Source: Endozoicomonas atrinae (lineage in GTDB: Bacteria; Pseudomonadota; Gammaproteobacteria; Pseudomonadales; Endozoicomonadaceae). From it: a stretch of DNA of 42,256 nucleotides. Both the position numbers and the translations under genes were made by a program. This document shows positions 32,589 through 41,019 of this stretch, one piece after another. The stretch lies in assembly GCF_001647025.1 (NCBI RefSeq), contig NZ_LUKQ02000019.1, positions 1 through 42,256 on the forward strand. Reading direction: 5' to 3'. Below the pieces are notes generated by a model. The model saw only the letters and a program-made list of their open reading frames with translations, was not told the DNA's origin and made no database searches. Positions within the stretch are counted from its first letter, which is position 1; each line of letters starts with the position of its first letter.

Positions 32589-34484
32589 TCACTCGGGAGT
32601 GACCCGCATCACTTCTGCTATGGTCGTAATTCCAGCGGCAACCTTTTGTGCTCCTGATAGCCTCAGGCTGTACATGCCTTCCTTGATGCATTGCCGGCTG
32701 AGTAGTGTAATGTCAGGGCTTTCGTTAACCAGAGCTTTGACTTGCGGGCTCATGGTTAAAATCTCATAAAGGCCGGCACGCCCACGATAACCGGTTTCAC
32801 GGCAATCGAGGCAGCCAACAGGCTGATAGACTTCAGATGGCGCAGAGGCTGACCAGGGTTTTGTTAAGGCTTTCCAGCCGCTGCTGTCCAGCGGTGCTTT
32901 TGCTTTGCAATTTGGGCAAAGGGTTCTGACAAGCCGTTGTGCCATCACACCAAGCACGGTGTTTTTAATGAGATAAGGGGGAACACCAAGCTCCAGCAAA
33001 CGTGTTAAGGCAGAAGGGGCATCATTGGTATGTAGCGTAGAAATGACCAAATGACCGGTCAGGGCGGCCTGAATTGCCATCTCGGCTGTTTCAAGGTCTC
33101 GAATCTCACCCACCATAATAATGTCAGGATCCTGCCTTAACAGTGCCCGAAGCCCTGAAGCAAAGGTCAGGTCTATGTTGTGTTGTACCTGCATCTGATT
33201 GAATGCAGGCTCCACCATTTCAATAGGGTCTTCGACAGTGCAGACATTCACCTGATCCGTGGCCAGCTGCTTCAGCGTTGAATAGAGTGTGGTGGTTTTA
33301 CCAGAGCCGGTGGGGCCTGTAACCAGAATGATACCGTTGGGTTGGCCTGACATCTCCTTCCAGCGCCTTTCATCTTCTCTGGAAAAGCCTAGATCGCTGA
33401 AGGTTTTTACCAGCACTTCCGGGTCAAAAATCCGCATGACCAGCTTTTCACCAAACGCAGTCGGTAATGTGGACAAACGTAACTCAACCTCATAGCCATC
33501 GGCGTTACGAGTTTTCAACCGACCGTCTTGCGGCTTTCGCTTTTCGGCAACATTCATACGGCCAAGAATTTTAATTCGGCTGGTCATGGCTGCTGCGACT
33601 TTGGTCGGCATCTGATAAATCGAGTGGAGTACGCCATCAATACGAAATCTGAGGTTACACTGTTCACGACGGGGCTCAATGTGGATATCACTGGCTCTTT
33701 GCTCAAAAGCGTATTGGAGCAGCCAATCAACAATGTTCACGATATGCTGATCATTAGCATCTGGAGCCTTCATGTTGCCAAGCTCCAGCATTTGCTCAAA
33801 ACTGTTGAGCGATGTCGCAGTGACGCCAGCATCCGAGCTGGCCCCCATTACTGACTGGGCCAGGCGATAAAACTCGACGGTATAACGCCGGATATCGGTT
33901 GGGTTGGCAACAACCCGCTTGATCTCCCGGCGATTAACATGGCGCAGGTTGTCTTCCCAGGTGCGATGCCATGGCTGGGCAGAGGCTACCACAATCTCGG
34001 TGTTGTTCACCTCTACAGCAAGGATCTGGTGTCGCATGGCAAAGGCATGGGACATGATTGGTGTAATGGCCGTAGCATCAATCTTAAGAGGATCAATGTG
34101 GAAGTACTCCTGACCAGCCAGTTCGGCGAGCCACTGACACAGGTACTCAATATCCAGTTTTTTACCCGGACGACCAGGGTCATCCAGCTCCAGATGAGCA
34201 AGGTATTCCAGAGGGTGCAAGCGGACTTGTTCAGGTGTGCGTGTGCGACTGAGAATATCATCAGCTGTTGCCCGATCTATATGCATGCTTCTGACCAGAT
34301 CAGACACAACCATTGCCAGATCCAGCATTTGTTCCCTGTGTTGCAGGCCATTTGCTTTCACATTGCTCACTTGAAATACCGTTTGAAGCTGCAGGGGTGG
34401 AATTTCTTTATATTCTCTCTTTTTTTTCGGCGTGGGGACAAATGGATTTATGTCTACCTGCAAATAGTGCTGCCACCAAGTCAT
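32589..34484 (-). CDS. GspE/PulE/PilB family secretion ATPase (orphan)
   Basis: A 631-residue hexameric ATPase of the type II secretion/type IV pilus family. The order is an N-terminal MshEN-like domain (about 60-220), ASDIHIEPRREQCNLRFRIDGVL, Walker A GPTGSGKTTTLY with K396, the Asp box EDPIEMVEPAFNQMQV, Walker B LLRQDPDIIMVGEIRD, the His box TGHLVISTLHTND and the zinc-binding tetracysteine C-x-x-C (CPNC) with CLDC. All catalytic elements are intact. No gspF, gspG, pilC or pilin gene is near it, so it must serve a machine encoded elsewhere. It lies 36 bases downstream of an alpha/beta hydrolase gene and may be cotranscribed with it. Confidence 0.9.
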   Translation of the reverse strand: MTWWQHYLQVDINPFVPTPKKKREYKEIPPLQLQTVFQVSNVKANGLQHREQMLDLAMVVSDLVRSMHIDRATADDILSRTRTPEQVRLHPLEYLAHLELDDPGRPGKKLDIEYLCQWLAELAGQEYFHIDPLKIDATAITPIMSHAFAMRHQILAVEVNNTEIVVASAQPWHRTWEDNLRHVNRREIKRVVANPTDIRRYTVEFYRLAQSVMGASSDAGVTATSLNSFEQMLELGNMKAPDANDQHIVNIVDWLLQYAFEQRASDIHIEPRREQCNLRFRIDGVLHSIYQMPTKVAAAMTSRIKILGRMNVAEKRKPQDGRLKTRNADGYEVELRLSTLPTAFGEKLVMRIFDPEVLVKTFSDLGFSREDERRWKEMSGQPNGIILVTGPTGSGKTTTLYSTLKQLATDQVNVCTVEDPIEMVEPAFNQMQVQHNIDLTFASGLRALLRQDPDIIMVGEIRDLETAEMAIQAALTGHLVISTLHTNDAPSALTRLLELGVPPYLIKNTVLGVMAQRLVRTLCPNCKAKAPLDSSGWKALTKPWSASAPSEVYQPVGCLDCRETGYRGRAGLYEILTMSPQVKALVNESPDITLLSRQCIKEGMYSLRLSGAQKVAAGITTIAEVMRVTPE

Positions 34485-34520
34485 GAATGATGACGAATTT
34501 GAAGACTGATCAATAATCTA

Positions 34521-35075
34521 TTAATGCTGCTTTTTTTCCAGCAGAGCTGTCACCAGTTCGGGAAAGTCGTCAATATCCGTCTGAAGAAAGTGCCCGCGAT
34601 CCGTGAACTCAAAGTATTCTGTATTGAGTTTAGAGTGGATGTACTGAGCCTCCTCTATAGGGATCCATGGGTCATCAACAGAAGAAAATTGAACGATCCA
34701 GCGCTGGTTTTCTGAGATCTTTTGCCAGTTCCAGGGGCGATCAAACCAGCCGCCAGCTTTTTCATCCTTTAGATTCAGGTGAGTATGGTACGGGCTGACC
34801 AGAACTCTGCCTGTTATTGGATACTGCTCAGCATATCGTAAAGCGGCAATGGCTCCGGATGAGTGTCCAATCAAAACGCTATTCTGATCAGCACCAAGGG
34901 TATCCCGAATATGGGGGATCCATATATGTTCATGGGCGATGTCATTGTCTGGCAGGGTTTCTCTTATGGTATTGAAGCCTTTTTCCTGAAGCCGTTCTTC
35001 TGCTGAAATATACCAGTTCATATCGGCAGTACCGCCACCGTTGCCGTGAATAAAGATCACTTTCACAATTATCAC
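34521..35075 (-). CDS. RBBP9/YdeN family alpha/beta hydrolase
   Basis: A 184-residue serine hydrolase. The N-terminal strand VKVIFIHGNGGG holds the oxyanion turn, GHSSG carries the nucleophile near residue 70, DDPWIP supplies the Asp and DRGHF the His, the same order and spacing as in the RBBP9/YdeN family. No signal peptide. The natural substrate is unknown for nearly all members. The start MIIVKVIF is at the first ATG; the second-position initiation is not distinguishable. It precedes the GspE-like gene on the same strand by 36 bases. Confidence 0.85.
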   Translation of the reverse strand: MIIVKVIFIHGNGGGTADMNWYISAEERLQEKGFNTIRETLPDNDIAHEHIWIPHIRDTLGADQNSVLIGHSSGAIAALRYAEQYPITGRVLVSPYHTHLNLKDEKAGGWFDRPWNWQKISENQRWIVQFSSVDDPWIPIEEAQYIHSKLNTEYFEFTDRGHFLQTDIDDFPELVTALLEKKQH

Positions 35076-35337
35076 CCACTGATTGGGAAAACTTATCTCA
35101 AGTCAGTAAAGCAACATAGCCCATTGGCAGGAATATGGCTGGAGTATCAAATTTACTCATTCAAGCATTCTATGTCAGGAATGAGTACATAGAATGCGTA
35201 GAGGTGATGGGCTTTGGGGCAGGCTATTTAAATATTCCTGAGTAAATCTGCATGACAATTATCAGCACTAAGTGTTTTTCTCCCCGGTCGGTAATATTCC
35301 ATATGACTCAATGATTGTACTGCTCAGTGCTGGGAGG

Positions 35338-35952
35338 CTACTTGGTAGTTATCAGTTTGAAACCTTTTTCAGCCTTGCTCTGGTCAGACGGGCTGAGCTC
35401 AAAGAAGTGCTGCAGTGCAGATGCGATTTCTATCAATGCAGATTCATCCCCTTCAATCAGCTCAAGCTCCAGCTCACAAATAGGGCTTGAAGCATTTCCT
35501 GACTTTACAGACCCCTGATCAAGTGCGGCCTCAACCCTGGCACAGGGGCTTTGCCAGGCCAGTAACCAGCGAGTACGGTAGAAGTCGGTAGTAAATAGAG
35601 GTTTGAGCTGTTCTACGGATATATCGCTGAGTTCAGGAGGCCAGACAGGAGACAGAACCTGTCCGTTCAGTTCATTGCTATTCAGTGACCATTCCCATTC
35701 GCCACGGCGGGTCAGGCCATTAACGCTCTCCCCCTTTGTTTTCAGAGTCTGGATAAATTGTCCATTTACTTCACGAATCCGCAGGGCAACTTTGGCCTTA
35801 TTGAGCCTCAGGTCTGGCGTATCAAAGTAGGTATTTCCCAGGTGAAGCGTTTCTGATGGCTGTACCGCATGTTCCTGCCAGAAGGGGTGACTTTTCAGTT
35901 GTTCAATCTGATCTGCAGGCACAGAGAGCTTTAGCTCGGTTTCCTGGCTCAT
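35338..35952 (-). CDS. CYTH domain protein (inorganic triphosphatase-like)
   Basis: A 204-residue protein of the CYTH superfamily, a closed beta tunnel that binds triphosphates. The signature ExExK is in QETELKL (E4, E6, K8). Further acidic and basic residues of the tunnel follow: YFDTPDLRL, ALRIREVNG, QTLKTKG, RRGEWEW, ELELELIEGD. The E. coli relative YgiF joins this domain to a CHAD domain, which is absent here. I start at the ATG at 35952; an upstream GTG at 35964 would add MDKK, and neither has a strong ribosome site. It is divergent from the phosphate transport pair, a neighbourhood that fits polyphosphate or triphosphate metabolism. Confidence 0.85.
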   Translation of the reverse strand: MSQETELKLSVPADQIEQLKSHPFWQEHAVQPSETLHLGNTYFDTPDLRLNKAKVALRIREVNGQFIQTLKTKGESVNGLTRRGEWEWSLNSNELNGQVLSPVWPPELSDISVEQLKPLFTTDFYRTRWLLAWQSPCARVEAALDQGSVKSGNASSPICELELELIEGDESALIEIASALQHFFELSPSDQSKAEKGFKLITTK

Positions 35953-35964
35953 TTTCTTATCCAC

Positions 35965-36123
35965 AATAATGATGGCTAAATTCTATATGACTGAGAAATT
36001 ATATAAAAATCAGAGAGTCATGAGTGAACGGTTCTATGTGCTCTATTCGCCAGATTATGAGCATGTGTGCAAGAAGTGAAAGTGCCTTCTATAATCAGGC
36101 GTTCAACCGGATGGATTTGAAAA
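35965..36123. promoter_or_regulatory. Divergent region between CYTH and phosphate transport genes
   Basis: ATGACT (35987-35992) and AGTCAT (36016-36021) are inverted arms, with CTGA/TCAG just inside. No Pho box (CTGTCAT direct repeats) is visible, so PhoB control is not supported here. Confidence 0.25.
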
Positions 36124-36804
36124 ATGCCTACCAGCAACATACTGGCGAGCGTTTTTGGCCGCTCACCAATAGGACCTATTCAAAAGCATATCACCACTGT
36201 TCATGAATGTGCGTCACAGCTGGAGCCATTCTTTCAGGCAGTGTTTGCGGAAGAGTGGGAGACTGCTTATGACATTCAGCAGAAAATCATCAAATTTGAG
36301 CACGAAGCGGATGCAATCAAGCGAAGTATCCGCCTGTCCCTTCCTAAAAGCCTTTTTCTTCCAGTTCCCCGTACCGATCTGCTGCAGATAGTAACCGTTC
36401 AGGATAAGGTTGCTAACCGAGCCAAGGATATTGCAGGCCTCGTGGTAGGGCGCAAGATGGTTATTCCTGAATCGATGCACGAAGCATTTATTACCTATGT
36501 ACGCCGTTCTATTGCAACATCTGCACAGGCATTGAAAGCTATTCATGAGCTGGATGAGCTTCTGGAAACGGGTTTTCAGGGGCGGGAAGTGGATCTGGTG
36601 GAAAAAATGGTTGAAGAGCTGGACAACATTGAGAGTGAGACGGACAAGGATCAGGTGAAAATACGCCGTATGCTGTTTGATCTTGAGCAAACGCTGCCAC
36701 CGGTTGAAGTCATGTTTCTGTACAAAATTATCGACTGGGTGGGTGATCTTGCGGATCGGGCTTCCCGTGTTGGTAGTCACCTCCAGTTGTTGCTGGCCCG
36801 TTAA
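36124..36804 (+). CDS. TIGR00153/DUF47 family PhoU-like phosphate transport regulator
   Basis: A 226-residue all-helical protein, the usual partner of low-affinity PiT transporters, related to PhoU. The N-terminus has the typical FGRSPIGPIQKHI; EHEADAIKRSIR and LDNIESETDKDQ carry the acidic E-x-x-x-D metal-binding pattern found in the fold. It is cytoplasmic and probably acts on the PiT protein at the membrane. It starts 19 bases ahead of the PiT gene's ATG and forms a two-gene operon with it. Confidence 0.9.
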   Translation: MPTSNILASVFGRSPIGPIQKHITTVHECASQLEPFFQAVFAEEWETAYDIQQKIIKFEHEADAIKRSIRLSLPKSLFLPVPRTDLLQIVTVQDKVANRAKDIAGLVVGRKMVIPESMHEAFITYVRRSIATSAQALKAIHELDELLETGFQGREVDLVEKMVEELDNIESETDKDQVKIRRMLFDLEQTLPPVEVMFLYKIIDWVGDLADRASRVGSHLQLLLAR

Positions 36805-36823
36805 CTGAACCGGATGCAGACTG

Positions 36824-38095
36824 ATGAGTATTATCGCTGAATATGGCACAGTCCTCCTGATTCTGGCCTGCCTGTTTGGGTTTTTTATGGCCTGGGGGGT
36901 TGGGGCCAACGATGTTGCCAATGCCATGGGGACTTCGGTTGGGTCCGGTGCCCTGACGGTAAAACAGGCTATTTTTATCGCTATCCTGCTGGAGTTTACC
37001 GGAGCCTATCTGGCTGGGGGATCGGTTACTGAGACTATACGCAAGGGAATTATTGATCCCTCCATGCCCCTTCTGGTTGAGAACCCCAATCTGCTCGTAT
37101 ATGGCATGCTGGCCTCGCTGCTGGCCGCTGGAACCTGGTTACTGGTAGCTACTCATTACGGCTGGCCAGTGTCCACTACTCACTCAATTGTCGGGGCTAT
37201 TGTTGGTTTTGCAGCTGTTGGTATCTCTGCTGATGCCGTCAGCTGGGGAAAAGTTGCAACCATTGTTGCCAGTTGGGTTGTTTCCCCCCTGATGTCGGGA
37301 CTGTTCGCCTTCCTGATTTTTGTCAGTGTGCAGAAGCTGATTCTGGATACCGAGAATCCCTTCAGAAACGCCAAGCGCTATATGCCCCTTTATATGTTTC
37401 TGGTTGGCTTCATGATGTCGATGGTGACGCTGATTAAAGGTCTGAAGCACATTGGCTTACCGTTGGATTATACAGAAAGCATTGTGCTCTCACTCATTAT
37501 CGGTTTGGTCATTATGTTTATTGGCCAGATGGCGCTTTCAAAAATAAAAGAAGATGTTCAGGCGGATAAATCATTTCATTTCTCCAGTGTGGAGAAGGTC
37601 TTTGGTGTAATGATGATTTTTACTGCCTGTTCCATGGCCTTTGCCCACGGCTCTAACGATGTGGCCAATGCGGTGGGGCCATTGGCAGCTGTGGTCAGTG
37701 TGGTTCACAGCGGTGGTGAAATTGTAGGTAAGTCTTCCGTTCCTGCCTGGGTTCTGCTGCTGGGGGCTGTAGGTATTGTTGTAGGGCTGGCAACCTGGGG
37801 CTATAAGGTTATGGCTACGATAGGCTCTCATATCACAGAGTTAACTCCCAGCAGAGGGTTTGCTGCAGAGCTTGCTGCAGCCTCTACTGTTGTGATGGCA
37901 TCAGGCACTGGCTTGCCGATCTCCACTACCCATACGCTGGTTGGTGCGGTTCTTGGCGTTGGACTGGCCAGAGGGATTGGTGCTTTGAATCTCCGTGTTA
38001 TCAGTACCATCTTCATGTCCTGGCTGATTACTCTGCCAGCAGGAGCGATTCTGGCTATTATTTTCTTCCACTGCCTCAAGTTGATTTTTGGTTAG
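36824..38095 (+). CDS. PiT family inorganic phosphate transporter
   Basis: A 423-residue inner-membrane transporter with about ten spans that takes up phosphate as a metal-phosphate complex with protons. Both family repeats are intact: GVGANDVANAMGTSVGSGAL near residue 25 and AHGSNDVANAVGPLAAV near 270, and the two GWPVSTTHSIVGAIVG and GLPISTTHTLVGAVLG copies near 115 and 365. The symmetric pairs show the inverted duplication of the family. It follows the DUF47 gene closely. Confidence 0.95.
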   Translation: MSIIAEYGTVLLILACLFGFFMAWGVGANDVANAMGTSVGSGALTVKQAIFIAILLEFTGAYLAGGSVTETIRKGIIDPSMPLLVENPNLLVYGMLASLLAAGTWLLVATHYGWPVSTTHSIVGAIVGFAAVGISADAVSWGKVATIVASWVVSPLMSGLFAFLIFVSVQKLILDTENPFRNAKRYMPLYMFLVGFMMSMVTLIKGLKHIGLPLDYTESIVLSLIIGLVIMFIGQMALSKIKEDVQADKSFHFSSVEKVFGVMMIFTACSMAFAHGSNDVANAVGPLAAVVSVVHSGGEIVGKSSVPAWVLLLGAVGIVVGLATWGYKVMATIGSHITELTPSRGFAAELAAASTVVMASGTGLPISTTHTLVGAVLGVGLARGIGALNLRVISTIFMSWLITLPAGAILAIIFFHCLKLIFG

Positions 38096-38193
38096 GTTCA
38101 CAGGCCAACAAATCCCAGATTTAGTTTCCAAGAAGGCTTGCCCTGTTTATCATCAATAGATACTCCCTTCAGTAGACGGTGATAATCAGGGTT

Positions 38194-39348
38194 ATGAGCA
38201 GCCAGCAGCCAACATTTCAGCATGCACTTTCAAGATTGATAGAGATACCTTCTGTCAGCTCAACCCTTCCTGATCTTGATATGAGTAACCTGCCGGTTAT
38301 CAATGAGCTGGCAGCGTGGCTTGAAGCGATGGGCTTTCAGTGCGAGATCCAACCGCTGCCTCATGCACCTCACAAAGCAAACCTGATTGCAATCCTGGGC
38401 AGTGGCCCGGGAGGTTTGGTGCTTGCAGGGCATACTGATACTGTTCCCTATGACGAAAGCCTTTGGAAAAGCTCACCTTTTGCTCTTGAAGAAAGGGATG
38501 GCCGATTTTATGGGTTGGGCGTCTGCGATATGAAAGGCTTCTTTGCATTGGTAATGGAAGCAGTCCGAGGCTTTCTAAACACACCACTGAAAGCACCGTT
38601 GATCATTCTGGCCACGGCTGATGAGGAGTCCTCAATGAATGGAGCTCGTGCACTGGCTGAACTCGGTCGACCTAAAGCGCGATATGCTGTCGTTGGAGAG
38701 CCGACCGGGATGCGACCTATTCATATGCACAAAGGTATTATGATGGAGCGCATTCAGATTCTTGGGCAATCAGGTCATTCCAGTAATCCGGCACTGGGTC
38801 GAAATGCCATGGAAACAGCCCATAAGGTGATTACTGATTTGATGCAGTTCCGTATAGAGCTGGCAGAGCGTTATCAGAACCATGGCTTTACCATTCCCAT
38901 TCCTACCTTGAATCTGGGGTGTATTCATGGTGGTGACAACCCTAACAGGATTTGTGGACAGTGCCAGCTGGACTTTGATATTCGTATGCTTCCGGGTATG
39001 GACAGTGAACAACTGCGGCAGCAAATTCGTCAGAGGCTTAAGCCAATTGCTGAAGCGGATCAGGTTGAGATTTCGCTCGAATCGATTACGCCTGCTATTG
39101 AAGCTTATGCAGGCCTTGAGAACTCGGAGCTGGTCGCTACCTGTGAGAAACTGACAGGGTATCAGGCAGAAAGTGTTGCATTTGGAACAGAAGCCCCATT
39201 CTTTAGCCGATTGGGCATGGATACCGTGGTGTTGGGACCAGGTGACATCGATCAGGCTCATCAGCCAGATGAATACCTCTCACATGATCGAATCAACCCA
39301 ATGATTGATATTTTGAAATCGTTGATCAGACAGTACTGCTTATCTTGA
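38194..39348 (+). CDS. argE: Acetylornithine deacetylase ArgE
   Basis: A 384-residue M20 zinc hydrolase (383 in E. coli), releasing ornithine from N-acetylornithine in arginine synthesis. Metal-site residues are visible: H80 in LAGHTDTVP, D112 in GLGVCDMKG, catalytic E144 and metal E145 in TADEESS, E169 in VGEPTG, and a late His in DIDQAHQPDEYLS. I start at the ATG at 38194 because the length then matches; the GTG at 38179 adds five residues. The next gene is argA, the first enzyme of the pathway. Confidence 0.95.
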   Translation: MSSQQPTFQHALSRLIEIPSVSSTLPDLDMSNLPVINELAAWLEAMGFQCEIQPLPHAPHKANLIAILGSGPGGLVLAGHTDTVPYDESLWKSSPFALEERDGRFYGLGVCDMKGFFALVMEAVRGFLNTPLKAPLIILATADEESSMNGARALAELGRPKARYAVVGEPTGMRPIHMHKGIMMERIQILGQSGHSSNPALGRNAMETAHKVITDLMQFRIELAERYQNHGFTIPIPTLNLGCIHGGDNPNRICGQCQLDFDIRMLPGMDSEQLRQQIRQRLKPIAEADQVEISLESITPAIEAYAGLENSELVATCEKLTGYQAESVAFGTEAPFFSRLGMDTVVLGPGDIDQAHQPDEYLSHDRINPMIDILKSLIRQYCLS

Positions 39349-39361
39349 AGAAAAGCAGTAC
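39333..39361. terminator. Hairpin over the argE stop codon
   Basis: GTACTGCTT (39333-39341) pairs perfectly with AAGCAGTAC (39353-39361) around an 11-base loop that contains the argE stop. A second stem, AGCCTGAG with CTCAGGGCT and one bulge, follows near 39377-39402. Neither has a T tract; they may pause or attenuate read-through into argA. Confidence 0.4.
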
Positions 39362-39421
39362 GCGATGTTCTCTTAGCCTGAGCATATGATTCTCAGGGCT
39401 GACTTTAATGGGTAAACAAGT

Positions 39422-40795
39422 GTGGCTTGCGTGAAAAAAAAGGATAATTCAGCAGACAGCGCAGAAAAGTACGTGAAGTTTTTCCGTCAATCGTCACCCT
39501 ATATTCATGCCCACAGGGGGAAAACCTTTGTGATCATGCTCAGTGGTGAAACGCTGGCTCACCTAAACCTCGGTAATATCATCAGTGATATTGCCTTGAT
39601 GAGCAGCCTGGGTGTCCGACTGGTGCTTGTGCACGGTGCTCGCCCTCAGATTGATGAGCGTTTACGCGAGCGAGGCATTAAAACGGTTATTCACCAAGGT
39701 GAGCTTGGCAATGGAAGGCTGCATAATGAACGACGGGTCACTGATAGACAGAGCCTTGAGTGTGTCAAAGATGCCGTAGGAAATATGAGAGCCTTGATCG
39801 AATCAAGGCTCTCGGTAGGTCTGGTTAACTCTCCAATGCATGGTGCCAGGATTCGAGTGGTCAGTGGTAATTTTGTGACGGCCAAACCCCTGGGGGTGCT
39901 TGATGGCATCGATTTTCAGCATACTGGCGAAGTCCGAAAGATAGACAGTCAGGCTATCGATCATCTGCTGGACAGCGGTTATGTGGTGTTACTCTCCTGT
40001 CTCGGGCTTTCACCGACCGGAGAGATTTTCAATATTGAAGTCGAGGAAGTGGCTACTCGAACCGCCATTAGTCTGGAAGCTGAAAAATTAATACTCTATG
40101 GTGAGCAGCAGGGGATTTTTGATCATCAGGGTAAATTGATCAACCGAATTTCTCCCCATGAAGCCAAGAAAGAACTTGAATCGCAGGCAGGTGAGCCCAG
40201 AAGGCTGCTTTCCTCAGCGGTTACGGCTTGCACCGATGGTGTCGAACGGGCTCAGATCATCAGCTATCAGGATGATGGATCACTTCTGATGGAGCTGTTT
40301 ACCCGAGATGGTGCTGGTACACTCATTTCCAGAGATCACTACGAGGAAGTCCGTGGGGCAACCATTGAGGACGTGGGTGGTATTCTTGAACTGATCCGGC
40401 CATTTGAAGAAAAAGGTATACTGCGTCGTCGCTCTCGGAAGGAGCTGGAACGGGAAATTAAGCTGTTCAGTGTTGTTTTACTGGATGGCATGATCATCGG
40501 CTGTGCTGCTCTTCACCCATACTATGAAAATGGTATCAGCAGGGCAGAACTTGCGTGTGTTGTCGTTCATCCTGAATATCGCAAGTCACAGCGCGGTGAT
40601 CGTTTACTTGCGCATATTGAAGCGCTTGCGGAGGAGCAGGGTATTAACGAAATCTACGTCATGACAACCCAGACTACCCATTGGTTTATTGAGCGAGAAT
40701 TTGCTGAAGTTGCCTATGATGATTTACCGGGAGAGCTTAAAGCAAAATATAACCCCAAAAGGCAGTCAAAGGTTCTTATGAAGTTGATCGACTGA
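39422..40795 (+). CDS. argA: N-acetylglutamate synthase ArgA
   Basis: A 457-residue enzyme (443 in E. coli) making N-acetylglutamate, the committed step of arginine synthesis and the point of arginine feedback. The N-terminal amino-acid-kinase domain (about 25-300) opens with PYIHAHRGKTFVIMLSGE and has LVLVHGARPQID. The C-terminal GNAT domain has the acetyl-CoA loop VVHPEYRKSQRGDRLL. The start is a GTG at 39422; there is no clear ribosome site and the next GTG (39431) is equally possible. It lies 73 bases after argE on the same strand. Confidence 0.95.
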   Translation: MACVKKKDNSADSAEKYVKFFRQSSPYIHAHRGKTFVIMLSGETLAHLNLGNIISDIALMSSLGVRLVLVHGARPQIDERLRERGIKTVIHQGELGNGRLHNERRVTDRQSLECVKDAVGNMRALIESRLSVGLVNSPMHGARIRVVSGNFVTAKPLGVLDGIDFQHTGEVRKIDSQAIDHLLDSGYVVLLSCLGLSPTGEIFNIEVEEVATRTAISLEAEKLILYGEQQGIFDHQGKLINRISPHEAKKELESQAGEPRRLLSSAVTACTDGVERAQIISYQDDGSLLMELFTRDGAGTLISRDHYEEVRGATIEDVGGILELIRPFEEKGILRRRSRKELEREIKLFSVVLLDGMIIGCAALHPYYENGISRAELACVVVHPEYRKSQRGDRLLAHIEALAEEQGINEIYVMTTQTTHWFIEREFAEVAYDDLPGELKAKYNPKRQSKVLMKLID

Positions 40796-40804
40796 GGCAC
40801 ATTT

Positions 40805-40957
40805 AATAACCAATCAAATTTTATAAGTCCCTATTTCGCTGATTGCCTGAAGCGTAGACCTGCGTTGAAGCTCCTTGCCATTGCTTCGTCTATGACTCGT
40901 CACTTCGCTTTGTCCTGGTATATGGTTTCAATGGGGTTAGAGAATTTGATTGGTATA
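40805..40957. mobile_element. MITE-like repeat, copy 2
   Basis: It starts AATAACCAATCAAATT and ends AATTTGATTGGTATAA, inverted repeats with one mismatch in the first bases. The core GCCTGAAGCGTAGACCTGCG, then TTGAAGCTCCTTGCCAT and CGTCACTTCGCTTTG, is the same as in copies 1 and 3. The ends of this copy are longer and better matched than in copy 1. The next gene's promoter begins just after it. Confidence 0.8.
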
Positions 40958-40981
40958 AAGGTGGCAGGGGGGAATATAACC

Positions 40982-40987
40982 TATAAT
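40982..40987 (+). promoter_or_regulatory. -10 element of the SH3-ligand repeat gene
   Basis: TATAAT, perfect, 32 bases before the GTG start, with AAGGAG seven bases before that start. No good -35 lies at the right distance; the repeat copy ends 24 bases upstream and may have replaced the original upstream sequence. Confidence 0.5.
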
Positions 40988-41019
40988 AGTACCATGGACC
41001 GTTTAAAAGGAGTTATATA

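Noticed and set aside
36214-36927. Minus-strand frame of 237 codons
   Set aside because: Antisense to the DUF47 gene and the start of PiT, both of which are clear family members.
39349-39421. ARG box before argA
   Set aside because: No pair of TNTGAATWWWWATTCANW-like boxes is visible.
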